A stretch of DNA of 64,000 nucleotides from Planctomycetaceae bacterium (GTDB lineage: Bacteria > Planctomycetota > Planctomycetia > Pirellulales > UBA1268). The stretch covers positions 20,946 through 84,945 of the forward strand of contig CANFQO010000001.1 in assembly GCA_947449135.1 (NCBI GenBank), read 5' to 3'. A program made the position numbers and the translations under genes. This document shows, in pieces, positions 37,928 through 49,238 of this stretch. Each line of letters starts with the position of its first letter. Position 1 is the first letter of the stretch. The notes under the pieces are model-generated. The model searched no databases. It had not been told where the DNA came from and saw only the letters and a list, made by a program, of their open reading frames with translations.

Positions 37928-40729
37928 ATGACTGTCCCGGATCGAAACGGAGCGAGCATCGAGATGCGTAAACGTCGGCTGATGGCGGTGATTGGGATCG
38001 TACTCATCACGGGTGGCATCGCGGTTCCCCTGACCGTTTCCGTTCAGGCCGAGGACGCCCCGGCGAAGCCTGTCACTCCGTCGCAGGAGCCGAAGGCCGA
38101 TACCCCTGCGCCGACCACGCCGGCGCCCCCTGCCAAGGACGCCGCCGAAGCCAAGCCCGCTGATCCCAAGGCCGATGGCAAGAGCTCCAAGCCCACCTTC
38201 GCCGTGCTGCTCAAGGACGCGACGAAGATCAGCGGCCTGATTCCGCTCTGGCGGAAGGACGAGAAAGTCTATGCCGAACTCACCGACTCCCTGCTCGGCA
38301 AGGAGTTCTTCGTGCTCATCTCTATCGCTCGCGGCATCGGCGACCGCTTTCTCCTCGGTGGGATGAGCTGGGGGGACGGCGACGACTGGGTGTGGCAGTT
38401 TCGCAAGGTCGACGACAACATCCAGATTATCCGTAAGAACGTGCGGTTCTTTGCCGACAAGGGCAGCCCCGAGGAGAAGGCGGTCGACCTCGCCTATACC
38501 GATAGCGTGCTCTTCAGTGTTCCGATCGCGACGACCGGACCGGCCGGTGGCCACGTCATCGATCTGTCGCCAATCTTCTTCACCGACCTTCCGCAGATTT
38601 CGGCATTGCTGCCGGGCTTTTCGTTCGCGCGAGATCGCTCCACATGGGCACGCGTCAAGGGCTTCCCCGACAACGTGGAGTTGGAGGTGGCCGCAACCTA
38701 CGGTTCGAGCGGCACGCAGAGCATCGACACGGTTCCCGATTCACGCGGCGCGACGATCACAGTGCACTACTCGCTCAGCCTGCTCCCACAGAACAGCTAC
38801 AAGCCCCGACTGGCGGACGACCGCGTTGGCTACTTCGTGACGGCCCTCAAGGACTTCTCGCAAAAGGTCGACGAAGACCGGTTCGTGCGTTACATCAACC
38901 GCTGGAACCTGGAAAAGGCCGATCCCGCGGCTCCGGTTTCACCCCCAAAGAAGCCCATCGTGTTCTGGATCGAGAAGACGGTGCCGTTCAAGTATCGGCA
39001 GGCCATCCGAGAAGGCATCGAGTCGTGGAACGTGGCTTTTGAGAAGGCCGGCTTCGCCACCGCGATCGAGGTCCGCCAGCAGCCCGAGACCACCGACTGG
39101 GATCCCGAAGATGTCAATTACAACACGTTTCGCTGGATCACGGCTGGCGCCAGCTTCGCCATGGGCCCATCCCGGGTGAATCCACGGACCGGCCAGATCC
39201 TCGATGCGGACATCATTTTCGACGGCGATTTCCTGCGGTCCTGGCGGACGGAGTATGAGACGTTCACGCCGCAGAGCGTGGCGATGCTCACCGGCGGCTT
39301 AGCCCGTCGCGAGGGCGTCCATGGCCATGCTCACGATCCGGCACACGCCTGCGGCTGCTCCCTCTTCGACGGCCACGCGAGAGAGACCGCATTGGCGGCG
39401 ACAGCCCTGGCCGCCAATGCCGAGGGCGGTCTGTCGGAAGCCAATAAGGACAAACTGGTGCTCCAGGGTCTGAAGCTCGTCGCGATGCACGAGGTTGGGC
39501 ATACGCTGGGGCTGCGGCACAACTTCAAGGGGAGTGCCTTCCGGTCGCTGGCCGACATCAACGATGTGTCGAAGACCGCAGCGACCGGCGCGAGCACGAG
39601 CGTGATGGACTATATCCCGGTGAACATCGTGCCGAAGGGCAAGACGCAGGGTGACTACTACACCGCACAACTTGGCCCCTACGACCTGTGGGCGATCGAG
39701 TATGGCTACAAGCCACTCTCCGGTGGCACCCCCGAGGCCGAATTGCCAGAACTCGAAAAGATCGCCACCCGCAGCGGTGAGCCGGTGCTTGCCTATTCAA
39801 CTGACGAGGAAACCGAGTTCGGGGACCCCGACCCGCTCTCCAACCGCTTCGACCTGGGAAACGATCCCCTGGAGTTCGCGAGCAGCCGTGCTGAACTGGT
39901 GGCCCAGTTGATGCCCGTCATCGCCGACAGAATGACCGCCAAGGATAAGGACGGCACGACGGGTGGCTACGAGCGGGTGCGACAGGCATTCGGGGTGCTG
40001 CTGGCTGCCCACGGGCAGGCGATGTATGCAGCATCGCGGCTTGTCGGCGGACTCCACACCTCACGAAGCCACAAGGGAGATGCCAATGCTCCGACTCCCT
40101 TCCGCGTGGTCGAGCCGCAGAAGCAGCGGGATGCTCTCGCGCTTTTGGAGCGGCAGATGTTCAGTGCTCAGCCCTTCACGTTTTCCCCCGAACTCTACAA
40201 TCAGCTCGTGGCCACCAACTGGTCGCACTGGGGCAGCACTTCGCCAGACCGCGAGGACTACCCCGTGCACGACGCGATCCTGATGTGGCAGAGTCGCGTA
40301 CTCGGCAGGCTGCTCAACCCACTCACGCTCGACCGGATCCAGGACAGCGAACTCAAGGTACCGGCCGACCAGGATGCCTTCACCACCGCCGAACTGCTCG
40401 ATCGGCTCACGAAATCGATCATGGCCGAGGTCGACACGACCGCCCCCGGCGACTACACCGTGCGGAAGCCTGCGGTGGGGAGTCTGCGACGAAACCTGCA
40501 GCGGCAGTATGTCTCCCGCCTGGCGTCGCTGGCCATCGCTCCGAGTGGTGTGACGCCGGACGCACAGGCGATCGCGGCAGCCCAACTTCGGTCGCTCGAG
40601 GGCCGAATTGGCACACTCCTTGCGAAGAACGACGTGAAACTCGATGACTACTCCCGAGCGCACCTCGGCGAGATGCAAATGCGGATTCGTAAGGTGCTCG
40701 ACGCCAGCCTCGAACTTACCAGCCCCTGA
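37928..40729 (+). CDS. Exported zinc-dependent metalloprotease (DUF5117/DUF4953 type)
   Basis: Two starts, ATG at 37928 and 37964, both have GGAG-like sites; I list the longer (933 residues). A signal peptide (MAVIGIVLITGGIAVPLTVSVQA) and a Pro/Ala/Lys linker come first. The N-terminal domain of about 250 residues fits DUF5117 (LLGKEFFVLISIARGIGDRFLLGG, YVTALKDFSQ-like). The peptidase part has HEVGHTLGLRHNF near residue 521, the HExxHxxGxxH zinc site. The C-terminal helical part is DUF4953-like. Such large proteases are exported in Bacteroidota and planctomycetes; targets are unknown. The PII-like gene starts 60 bases downstream. Confidence 0.92.
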   Translation: MTVPDRNGASIEMRKRRLMAVIGIVLITGGIAVPLTVSVQAEDAPAKPVTPSQEPKADTPAPTTPAPPAKDAAEAKPADPKADGKSSKPTFAVLLKDATKISGLIPLWRKDEKVYAELTDSLLGKEFFVLISIARGIGDRFLLGGMSWGDGDDWVWQFRKVDDNIQIIRKNVRFFADKGSPEEKAVDLAYTDSVLFSVPIATTGPAGGHVIDLSPIFFTDLPQISALLPGFSFARDRSTWARVKGFPDNVELEVAATYGSSGTQSIDTVPDSRGATITVHYSLSLLPQNSYKPRLADDRVGYFVTALKDFSQKVDEDRFVRYINRWNLEKADPAAPVSPPKKPIVFWIEKTVPFKYRQAIREGIESWNVAFEKAGFATAIEVRQQPETTDWDPEDVNYNTFRWITAGASFAMGPSRVNPRTGQILDADIIFDGDFLRSWRTEYETFTPQSVAMLTGGLARREGVHGHAHDPAHACGCSLFDGHARETALAATALAANAEGGLSEANKDKLVLQGLKLVAMHEVGHTLGLRHNFKGSAFRSLADINDVSKTAATGASTSVMDYIPVNIVPKGKTQGDYYTAQLGPYDLWAIEYGYKPLSGGTPEAELPELEKIATRSGEPVLAYSTDEETEFGDPDPLSNRFDLGNDPLEFASSRAELVAQLMPVIADRMTAKDKDGTTGGYERVRQAFGVLLAAHGQAMYAASRLVGGLHTSRSHKGDANAPTPFRVVEPQKQRDALALLERQMFSAQPFTFSPELYNQLVATNWSHWGSTSPDREDYPVHDAILMWQSRVLGRLLNPLTLDRIQDSELKVPADQDAFTTAELLDRLTKSIMAEVDTTAPGDYTVRKPAVGSLRRNLQRQYVSRLASLAIAPSGVTPDAQAIAAAQLRSLEGRIGTLLAKNDVKLDDYSRAHLGEMQMRIRKVLDASLELTSP

Positions 40730-40789
40730 AGCGCGCGATCGGCCGTCGCGTCTGGAGCCTGCTCTGGAATACCACAGGAAACTTTCGTC

Positions 40790-41137
40790 ATGCGTCTGGT
40801 CGTCGCCGTGCTGAAGCCGGCACAGGTGGAAGCGGTGCGGCAGGCGCTGGCCGCGATTCACGTGACCCGGCTGACGATCTGCGATGCGCAGGGCTATGGC
40901 GGCAATGACGGTGTCGGCCAGGCTGCACTGACTCAGGAGTCTGTCATGGAGATCGCGGTCAACGATGATTTCCTGGAGCGGACCGTCGATACGGTCCACA
41001 AGGCGATGCACCTCGGCGAGACGGTGAGTGGCGATGCCGGCAACACTGTCCAGAGCCAGTCCGGCAGCCTGTTTGTGCTGCCGATTCACGAGGCCGTTCA
41101 ACTCTATCGCGAAGTTCGCGGACCGGAGGCCGTATGA
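40790..41137 (+). CDS. P-II family nitrogen regulatory protein
   Basis: The 115-residue protein has the PII trimer fold: MRLVVAVLKPAQVEAVRQAL, ITRLTICDAQGYGG-like, ESVMEIAVNDDFLERTVDTV and SGSLFVLPIHEAVQLYREV. The T-loop, between GYGG and the VMEIAV strand, is unlike GlnB/GlnK: the uridylylated Tyr51 and the Lys/Glu pattern are missing, and the usual GRQKG string is replaced by GGNDGVGQAAL. The C-terminal IRTGE is replaced by YREVRG. So it is a divergent PII relative, probably not uridylylated. It overlaps the next gene by ATGA. Confidence 0.88.
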   Translation: MRLVVAVLKPAQVEAVRQALAAIHVTRLTICDAQGYGGNDGVGQAALTQESVMEIAVNDDFLERTVDTVHKAMHLGETVSGDAGNTVQSQSGSLFVLPIHEAVQLYREVRGPEAV

Positions 41138-41559
41138 CCATATCGATCATGACCCCAGTGACGGCCGACGATCAGGGCGGCGAGGGTCCTCAGATTCTGC
41201 TCGTCTCGCCCGACCTTCTCTCCACGAGTCGGATCGCCGGATTGGCACGGGAAGCAGGAGGACGGTTGGCGACACTTCGCAACCTCGACGATCCTCTGCC
41301 GAGCGGCTCGTACGATCTTGTGCTGCTCGACTTGCAGGCTATGAGCGGTGACCCTGCAGTCCTGGTAACGAAGGTGATCGCCCTCCTGAATCCACAACGG
41401 GAGGCCCAGCCCGGAAAGCTGGCGCGGATCGTGGCCTTCGGGCCGCACGTCGCCAAAGACCGGCTCGATCAGGCAAAAGCGGCCGGAGCCGACGCGTCGG
41501 TAAGCCGAGGCGAACTCCTCGGCGGCTTTCCCGCGATCGTCAAACGCTGGTACGGCTGA
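41134..41559 (+). CDS. Degenerate response-regulator receiver protein
   Basis: The 141-residue protein starts within the PII stop (ATGA overlap), so the two are translationally coupled. The fold reads as a receiver domain: QILLVSPDLLSTSRIAGLAREAG, YDLVLLDLQAM (phospho-Asp position kept in LLDLQ), RIVAFGPHVAKDRLDQAKAAGADASVSRGEL. The usual N-terminal acidic pair is Ser-Pro-Asp, and the C-terminal Lys position is Arg or Ser, so phosphorylation is doubtful. It is a pseudo-receiver, perhaps a protein-protein adaptor for the PII-like protein (inference). Confidence 0.8.
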   Translation: MTISIMTPVTADDQGGEGPQILLVSPDLLSTSRIAGLAREAGGRLATLRNLDDPLPSGSYDLVLLDLQAMSGDPAVLVTKVIALLNPQREAQPGKLARIVAFGPHVAKDRLDQAKAAGADASVSRGELLGGFPAIVKRWYG

Positions 41560-41666
41560 ATCGCATCTGAGTAATGCTGAGCGGGGTAACCGACTGTTGA
41601 ACGAGCCGGGGGTCGGGGGAAGCCGGAGCGAGTCGGGCTATCCTGCCCTCGAGTCGGAGGCTTTCG

Positions 41667-41679
41667 CCGCCCCCGGCGG
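41667..41679. terminator. Candidate hairpin between convergent genes
   Basis: CCGCC-CCC-GGCGG is a 5-bp stem with a 3-base loop, followed by TTT on the plus strand, in the 156-base gap between the receiver gene and the convergent membrane gene. Confidence 0.3.
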
Positions 41680-41715
41680 TTTGGGCCGCTCTATAAGTGT
41701 CGAACGCGATCACAG

Positions 41716-42951
41716 TCACGCGTTGCCGGCCGGCTCCTCCAGCACCACTTCGTCGAACTCCGTCCCGTCGACGTCCTGGCGCAGGAGCAGATAGCCCGCC
41801 GTGGCAATGGCCCAGAAGTAGCCCCAGCCGAACGAGGAGAGCAGCCATTGCAGGCCACGCATCCAGAAGCCGATGGCCCGGGCGCCCCACGGTGCCGATG
41901 CCGCCGTGTTTCCAGCCGCAGCCACGCCTTCCATGACCGCCGCGGTGCGATCATGCCCCATGCCAAAGCTGGCAGCCCACATCGCCAGCGTGCCGGTGGC
42001 ATCGGCGAAAACTCCCGCGGCGGCCAGCGAGGGCAGCGCCACGAGCAGAGCGATCAGGCCATAAAATGCGTAGTGGAGCGGCCGCTGGTAGAGGTAGGAA
42101 AACGCCGTGGAGATGGCCTGAAAGCTGTCGCCCCGTTCCACCCCGACAGCCGCCACCATCAGCGGCCAGCCCGCCAAGAGACCGACTGCGAGGATGGCCA
42201 GCACGATGGCGCCGATGAGAACGACTGGCCAGATAGCCCCAGCCAACGCGAGCCCGATGTCGGTCCGCATCAACAGCCCAAGCACGGCCCCGGGCACGGC
42301 CAGCGCGACGATGCCCAGGAGCACGAAGGCGACGGCGTTGAATGCCGAGCCCCACTTTCGCGTGCCGTAGAAAATGGCATCAACGAGCCCCGGGGCATCC
42401 TCGCCAATCAGCTTGAGTGCGACATGGCGGGTGATGGCGGTGCCGAAGATCGCCCAGACGAGCGCAAACCACCCCAACCGCGCAATCGCCCCAAACATCT
42501 GGCCGATCGTGGCCGACGGCTGAAAGGGCACCGACACCAGCCGCAGCACATCGGCTGCAGAGGCCGGCAGCCGGTCGATCAGCCCGAGCAGTCCCGGCAG
42601 TACCTCGCGACTCGGCACGAGCAGCCGGTCGGCTGCGGGGAGTGAGTCAGAGGCGAGCTGCAGGGCCACGGGGCCGTCTGGCGAGCCGATCGCACGCACG
42701 GCAGCCACGGCGGTCCGTTCGGCCCCCGCCAGTCGCAGGCTGTCGGCGAGTGACCAGCCGGCCCATGTTGCCAGGCAGCCCAACGCGGCCAGCAGGATAA
42801 CGGTTGGAGAAAAGGCGACACCAGCGGCCCGAAATAAAATCCACCAGGGCAGGGCCTCGCTCCACTGGATCGCCTGCACAGTGTTCATCGGCTGTGAGAT
42901 CTGCGGTGGGCTCTCTGCCGAGACCGGGGCGGGGCTGGCTGGATCGGACAT
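41716..42951 (-). CDS. Multispan membrane protein, hypothetical
   Basis: The 411-residue protein has about seven hydrophobic spans (GVAFSPTVILLAALGCLATW, LGWFALVWAIFGTAITRHVA, FNAVAFVLLGIVALAVPGAV, AIWPVVLIGAIVLAILAVGLL, YAFYGLIALLVALPSLAAAG and others). A large soluble loop of about 90 residues lies between the first and second spans. A Ser/Ala/Pro-rich N-terminus precedes them and no signal peptide is seen. I do not recognise a family; similar proteins appear to be common in planctomycetes. It is the last gene of the minus-strand chaperone cluster, 91 bases after yacG. Confidence 0.7.
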   Translation of the reverse strand: MSDPASPAPVSAESPPQISQPMNTVQAIQWSEALPWWILFRAAGVAFSPTVILLAALGCLATWAGWSLADSLRLAGAERTAVAAVRAIGSPDGPVALQLASDSLPAADRLLVPSREVLPGLLGLIDRLPASAADVLRLVSVPFQPSATIGQMFGAIARLGWFALVWAIFGTAITRHVALKLIGEDAPGLVDAIFYGTRKWGSAFNAVAFVLLGIVALAVPGAVLGLLMRTDIGLALAGAIWPVVLIGAIVLAILAVGLLAGWPLMVAAVGVERGDSFQAISTAFSYLYQRPLHYAFYGLIALLVALPSLAAAGVFADATGTLAMWAASFGMGHDRTAAVMEGVAAAGNTAASAPWGARAIGFWMRGLQWLLSSFGWGYFWAIATAGYLLLRQDVDGTEFDEVVLEEPAGNA

Positions 42952-43042
42952 ATGTTTTTCTCCCTCGTCGATGGAGCGACCGGAATCATGCGGCGGGGCA
43001 GAGCCCGCGCGGGCACGAGTATACGCCCGGCGACGTCCAGGC

Positions 43043-43210
43043 CTACTCGTCGCCTTCTTCTTCGTCGGACTGCGGCTTCTTTTCAGGGACAGCGTAGGCC
43101 TCGTCGAGCCAGCGGCCGAGGTCGATCAGACGGCAACGCTCGCTGCAAAACGGGGCCGTTGGCGTGGTGTCGAGCTTCACGTCTGCATCGCAGACCGGGC
43201 AGCGTGGCAT
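43043..43210 (-). CDS. yacG: DNA gyrase inhibitor YacG-like zinc ribbon
   Basis: This 55-residue gene is below the track's size limit. The start has CGGAG about eight bases upstream. The sequence reads CPVCDADV, then [21 protein letters not shown], the YacG pattern (C-x2-C ... FCSxRCxxIDLGxW), with an acidic tail. E. coli YacG binds gyrase B and one zinc. It lies three bases after the FmdB-type gene, in the same minus-strand operon as grpE and dnaJ. Function by family; length is short but complete. Confidence 0.92.
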   Translation of the reverse strand: MPRCPVCDADVKLDTTPTAPFCSERCRLIDLGRWLDEAYAVPEKKPQSDEEEGDE

Positions 43211-43213
43211 GGT

Positions 43214-43519
43214 CTACTCCGATCCTTTTCCGTTGCCACCGCCGCCGCCAGAGTCGGATTTCCCAGAATCTGTTTTCTTGCCACCGCCATCGGCTTTTCC
43301 GCCCGAATCAGCGGCGGCGCCCTTCTTATATGACTCGCTGCGGTAGTCGGTCTTGTAGAAGCCCGAGCCCTTGAACACGATCGCTCCGCCGGCACCGATC
43401 AGTCGCCGCAGCTTCTTTTTTCCGCATTCCGGACAGGTCTTCTTCACGCTGTCGGTCATCGACTGGAACAGCTCGAAGGCATGCCCGCAGCCATCGCAGA
43501 CGTAATCGTAGGTGGGCAT
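43214..43519 (-). CDS. FmdB/FmdB-like zinc ribbon protein
   Basis: The 101-residue protein begins MPTYDYVCDGCGHAFE and has TCPECGKKKLRRLIGAGGA, the FmdB putative regulatory protein family with two CxxC zinc ligands, followed by GSGFYKTDY, another family string. The tail of about 35 residues is Gly/Ser/Lys/Asp repeats. Family proteins are linked to formamidase regulation by name only; their role is unknown. It sits between grpE (6 bases) and yacG (3 bases). Confidence 0.9.
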   Translation of the reverse strand: MPTYDYVCDGCGHAFELFQSMTDSVKKTCPECGKKKLRRLIGAGGAIVFKGSGFYKTDYRSESYKKGAAADSGGKADGGGKKTDSGKSDSGGGGGNGKGSE

Positions 43520-43525
43520 GGTTCA

Positions 43526-44065
43526 TCACTCCTTGGAAACAATGACCTGGGCCGGCCGTACCACCCGATCGTGCAGTTTGTATCCCTGGCTGGCGACCCC
43601 CACGACCGTGCCGGCAGCCACACCGGCCACCGCCTGCTGGAGGATCGCTTCGTGGACGTTCGGATCAAACGGCCGGCCATCCGTTTCAATGGTCTTGCAG
43701 CCGTGGCTGTCGAGCACTTTTTCCAGTTGCTGGGCTGTCATCCGGAAGCCAGAGCGCAAGCTCTCAACGTCCGCAGTGTTTTCACTGGCGTCGATCGCCC
43801 GGCGAACGGTGTCGAGGACCGGGAGCAGGTCGCGGAGCAGGTCGATCTCGCGATAGCGAATCGCGTCCTCGTATTCCCGACGGGAACGCTTCCGAAAATT
43901 CTCAAGCTCGGCCTGAGCCCGGAGCACGCGATCCTCTGCGTCGCGCAGCTGCTGGGCAACTGCGTCGTCGAACGGCACCCGCCCCGCCACCGGCTCAGCG
44001 CCGTCTGCAGCGGACGACGGGTTCTCGGCTGGCGGATCGAGATCATCCTGGTCGGCTGGAGTCAT
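43526..44065 (-). CDS. grpE: Nucleotide exchange factor GrpE
   Basis: The 179-residue protein has the coiled-coil RVLRAQAELENFRKRSRREYED, the helix YREIDLLRDLLPVLDTVRRAI and the C-terminal beta domain (FDPNVHEAILQQAVAGVAAGTVVG, DRVVRPAQVIVS). It releases ADP from DnaK. The gene overlaps dnaJ by ATGA, so GrpE is probably translated in coupling with DnaJ. No dnaK gene appears in this window. Confidence 0.96.
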   Translation of the reverse strand: MTPADQDDLDPPAENPSSAADGAEPVAGRVPFDDAVAQQLRDAEDRVLRAQAELENFRKRSRREYEDAIRYREIDLLRDLLPVLDTVRRAIDASENTADVESLRSGFRMTAQQLEKVLDSHGCKTIETDGRPFDPNVHEAILQQAVAGVAAGTVVGVASQGYKLHDRVVRPAQVIVSKE

Positions 44066-45255
44066 GATTGGCTCTCTTTCTTTTTTGTGGGCTTCTCGTC
44101 CCGTGGCTTTTCGGTGGGGCTGGCAGCCTCTTTCGGCTGAAAATACTCACCCAAACGGCTGAAGAAGCTCGATCGTTTCGGGCTCACGGACTTCTGTTCC
44201 TCGGCCGCCAGTTCCCGCAGCAACTGCTCCGCCTTTGGCGAGAGCGTCTTGGGCACCTCCACGTGCACATGCACGTGAAGGTCGCCAATACCGCGGCCGC
44301 GCACCTCGGGCATACCGAGCCCTTTCACGCGGACCACATCGCCGGCCTGCGTCCCCCGCGCGATCGCCAGCGGCTTCGGTCCGTCGAGTGTCGGTACCTC
44401 GACGGTTGCCCCGAGCGCCGCCTGACTGAATGTGATCGGCACCTCGCAATGCAGATCACGGCCCTCACGGGTCAGAAACGGATGGTCCTCGATCTCGATC
44501 ACGCAGTAGCAGTCGCCTGGGGGCCCGCCATTGGCTCCCGGCTCGCCCTCTCCAGCCAGCCGCACGCGGACGTCGCGATCGACTCCGGCGGGAATCGTGA
44601 CACGCCGCTCGACCTGCTCGACGGAGAGCCCCTCTCCGGCACAGTCGGGACATTTCTCACGGATGATGGTGCCGGCACCACGGCACGAGGGACACGTGGT
44701 CTGCAGGCGGAAGACGCCGGCAGACTGGATCACCTGCCCATGTCCCGCGCAATACTCGCAGGGCTGCGGCTTCGTACCCTTCTTCGCACCGGTACCGTCG
44801 CATGAGCCACAGAGCTCATGCCTGGAAAACTCGACGGTCTTCGTCGCTCCGCGGGCGGCCTCCAGAAGGGAGAGGGAGACGCTCGTACCCACATCGCGGC
44901 CCTGCCGCGCCCGGTTGGCCCGGCGACCGCCGCCACCAGCACCGCTGAACACGCCACCACCACCGAACAGATCACCGAACGCGTCGAAGATGTCCGAAAG
45001 ATCGTTGAACTCATGGCGGCCGCCGCCCTGGAGGCCCGCATGACCGTAACGGTCATAGCGGGCCCGGAGTTCATCATTGGAAAGCACCTCGAAGGCCCTG
45101 GCCGCCTCCTTGAAGCGATCGGAAGCCTCCGTGTTTCCAGGGTTTTTGTCGGGGTGAAACCTGATCGCCAGCTTGCGGTATGCGTCGGCAATCACCGCAC
45201 CATCGGCACGGCGTTCCACTCCCAGAACTTCGTAGTAATCGCGCTCGTTGGCCAT
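44062..45255 (-). CDS. dnaJ: Chaperone DnaJ
   Basis: The 397-residue protein has a J-domain with RFHPDKNPGN, a Gly/Phe region (GGGGVFSGAGGGGRRANR), four zinc-finger repeats (CGSCDGTGAKKG, CEYCAGHGQV, CPSCRGAGTI, CPDCAGEGLS) and a C-terminal substrate-binding part ending in a lysine-rich tail. It stimulates DnaK and delivers clients. It lies 68 bases after the second groEL and overlaps grpE; dnaK is not in the window. Confidence 0.97.
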   Translation of the reverse strand: MANERDYYEVLGVERRADGAVIADAYRKLAIRFHPDKNPGNTEASDRFKEAARAFEVLSNDELRARYDRYGHAGLQGGGRHEFNDLSDIFDAFGDLFGGGGVFSGAGGGGRRANRARQGRDVGTSVSLSLLEAARGATKTVEFSRHELCGSCDGTGAKKGTKPQPCEYCAGHGQVIQSAGVFRLQTTCPSCRGAGTIIREKCPDCAGEGLSVEQVERRVTIPAGVDRDVRVRLAGEGEPGANGGPPGDCYCVIEIEDHPFLTREGRDLHCEVPITFSQAALGATVEVPTLDGPKPLAIARGTQAGDVVRVKGLGMPEVRGRGIGDLHVHVHVEVPKTLSPKAEQLLRELAAEEQKSVSPKRSSFFSRLGEYFQPKEAASPTEKPRDEKPTKKKESQS

Positions 45256-45323
45256 TTCCAGACTGTCCAGAAACAGAAATGATCACCTGGGAAAAGACCG
45301 CGGACGGCTTTTACCAGTGACAG

Positions 45324-46943
45324 TCAGCGAACGCTGCCTTCGGCTCGGTGCTTCTTGGCGTCATCCTTGTCGAGATTGGTGACAAGTGCCTCGGTCGTGA
45401 GCATCAGGCCGGCAATACTCGCCGCGTTGGTGAGAGCCACGCGAACGACCTTGACCGGATCGATGATTCCCGCCTTGAGCATGTCGACATACTCGCCCTT
45501 GTTGGCGTCGTAGCCCATGTTGAGCGGCTTGTCGGCCACTTCGTCGGCCACCACCGCGCCGTCGATCCCACCATTGTCGGCAATCTGCCGGATGGGAGCC
45601 TCGAGCGAGTGGAGAACGATGTCGACGCCGATCTTTTCGTCGCCCTTGGCCGAAGCGCGGGCCTTTTCCACCGCCTCACGGCAGCGGAGCAGCGCCACGC
45701 CACCACCCGGCACGATCCCTTCTTCGACGGCCGCCCGCGTGGCATGCAGGGCGTCCTCGACGCGGGCCTTCTTCTGCTTCATCTCCGCCTCGGTACCAGC
45801 TCCGACCGAGACGATCGCTACGCCGCCGGTCAGCTTGGCGAGCCGCTCCTGCAGCTTTTCGCGATCGTATTCGCTTTCAGTGCCCTCGATCTGGGTGCGC
45901 AGCTGGTGCACGCGCGACTTCACGTCGTCCTGCTTGCCGGCTCCCTGCACGATCGTCGTCTCATTCTTGTCGACCGTGATCTTCTTGGCTCGGCCAAGAT
46001 GCGAGAGGTCGAGATTCTCGAGCTTCAGCCCAAGATCCTCGGAAATCAGCGTGCCACCGGTGAGGGTGGCGATGTCGCCGAGCATCGCCTTGCGACGGTC
46101 GCCGAAGCCCGGGGCCTTCGACGCGCAGATGTTCAGCACTCCACGCAGCTTGTTGACCACCAGCGCCGTAAGGGCGTCGCCATCGACATCCTCGGCAATG
46201 ATGAGCAGCGGCTTGCCCGACTGCGCCACCTTCTCGAGCAGGGGCAGCAGATCGCGCAGGTTGGAGATCTTCTTCTCGTGGATCAGGATCAGGGCGTCAT
46301 CAAGCTGGCAGAGCATCTCGGCCGGCTTGTTGACGAAGTACGGGGAGACAAACCCCTTGTCGAACTGCATGCCGTCGACGAACCGCACTGTGGTCTCGGT
46401 CGTCTTACCTTCTTCGACCGTGATCACGCCGTCCTTGCCGACACGCTGCAGCGCCTCGGCCAACAGATCGCCGATCGACCGATCGTTGTTGGCACTGATG
46501 GCCCCGACCTGTGCGACCTCTTCAGGCCGCTCAACCTTCCGCGCGATCTCCATGAGGCGTCCCACCGCTGCGGCCACACCCTTGTCGATGCCGCGGCGAA
46601 CGGCCGTCGGATTGCTGCCGGCCGCCACGTTCCGCGTGCCCTCGCGGAAAATCGCCCGGGCAAGCACCGTCGCCGTGGTCGTGCCGTCACCGGCAAGGTC
46701 CGACGTCTTCGACGCAACTTCGTTCACGAGTTTGGCGCCCATGTTCTCGAAGGCATCCTCGAGATCCACCTCTTTGCTCACCGTCACGCCGTCCTTGGTG
46801 ACGGTGGGGCCGCCAAACGACTTGTCGATGATCACGTTGCGGCCGGTCGGCCCCATCGTGACGGCGACGGCGCCGGCCAGTTTCTCGACGCCCTTGAGCA
46901 GTTTGGCACGGGCGTTGTCGTCGAACAGCAGTTGCTTGGGCAC
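45324..46943 (-). CDS. groL: Chaperonin GroEL, second copy, without GGM tail
   Basis: The 539-residue protein has all GroEL parts: [69 protein letters not shown] and [15 protein letters not shown]. The C-terminal end is [13 protein letters not shown] rather than the Gly-Met repeat that lines the cavity floor. The upstream paralogue at 47423-49135 has such a tail. The equatorial ATP-binding residues look intact. It follows groES by 66 bases. A specialised client set or hetero-oligomer is possible but not shown. Confidence 0.97.
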   Translation of the reverse strand: MPKQLLFDDNARAKLLKGVEKLAGAVAVTMGPTGRNVIIDKSFGGPTVTKDGVTVSKEVDLEDAFENMGAKLVNEVASKTSDLAGDGTTTATVLARAIFREGTRNVAAGSNPTAVRRGIDKGVAAAVGRLMEIARKVERPEEVAQVGAISANNDRSIGDLLAEALQRVGKDGVITVEEGKTTETTVRFVDGMQFDKGFVSPYFVNKPAEMLCQLDDALILIHEKKISNLRDLLPLLEKVAQSGKPLLIIAEDVDGDALTALVVNKLRGVLNICASKAPGFGDRRKAMLGDIATLTGGTLISEDLGLKLENLDLSHLGRAKKITVDKNETTIVQGAGKQDDVKSRVHQLRTQIEGTESEYDREKLQERLAKLTGGVAIVSVGAGTEAEMKQKKARVEDALHATRAAVEEGIVPGGGVALLRCREAVEKARASAKGDEKIGVDIVLHSLEAPIRQIADNGGIDGAVVADEVADKPLNMGYDANKGEYVDMLKAGIIDPVKVVRVALTNAASIAGLMLTTEALVTNLDKDDAKKHRAEGSVR

Positions 46944-47009
46944 GAGTCGTTACTCCTGGAAAGTGACTGTGAGAGAGGGATTTTTACTGAATGGAATACG
47001 CCGGGCCGA

Positions 47010-47315
47010 TCAGCCCATGACCTTCGCGAGGATGTCGCTCTCGCGCAGAATCTTCACGTCGTGGCCGTCGACCTCGATGTCGCTGCCGGAATACTTGCCG
47101 TAGATCACCTGATCGCCGATCGCGACCGAGAGCGGCGCCCGACCGCCGTGCTCCAGCAACTTGCCCGGACCCATGGCCACCACGTGGCCACGCTGCGGCT
47201 TCTCCTTGGCGGAATCGGGCAGCACGATGCCACCGGCGGTTCGCTCTTCAGCCTCAACGGGCTCCACCACCACGCGGTCATCGAGAGGACGGATCTTCAG
47301 ATTCTTGGCAGCCAT
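47010..47315 (-). CDS. groS: Co-chaperonin GroES
   Basis: The 101-residue protein has [27 protein letters not shown] (mobile loop included), [16 protein letters not shown] and [18 protein letters not shown]. It caps GroEL. It is placed between the two groEL genes, 107 bases after the first and 66 before the second; no strong terminator was seen between them. It could serve both chaperonins. Confidence 0.97.
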   Translation of the reverse strand: MAAKNLKIRPLDDRVVVEPVEAEERTAGGIVLPDSAKEKPQRGHVVAMGPGKLLEHGGRAPLSVAIGDQVIYGKYSGSDIEVDGHDVKILRESDILAKVMG

Positions 47316-47422
47316 GTGTCATTCACTCCAAAACAAAGGAAAAAAAGAGGGTAAAAACCAGTACGTCAATTGGGGAGCGAAGGAGCCGCCGAGCCGAAGC
47401 CGGCTGGCCCTGTCGCCGCCGA

Positions 47423-49135
<1,713 letters not shown>

Positions 49136-49238
49136 GAGAAACTCCTCCAAAAATTGACGAATGAAACGACGTACAAGAAAAAGTGCGGGAAGAAAACGTG
49201 TTGAATTGGCAGTCCGGGCAGCGGCGGCTGGAAAAGGA

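Noticed and set aside
45348-47354. 668-residue plus-strand frame opposite groEL and groES
   Set aside because: It is the antisense shadow of two clear chaperonin genes; its residues are rich in His, Leu, Val and Asp in the pattern expected from antisense of GC-rich codons.
47316-47422. CIRCE element or other HrcA site at the groE genes
   Set aside because: No TTAGCACTC-N9-GAGTGCTAA-like dyad was found here, in front of the first groEL or before dnaJ; only a weak AGCCG/CGGCT hairpin and a T-rich stretch are present.
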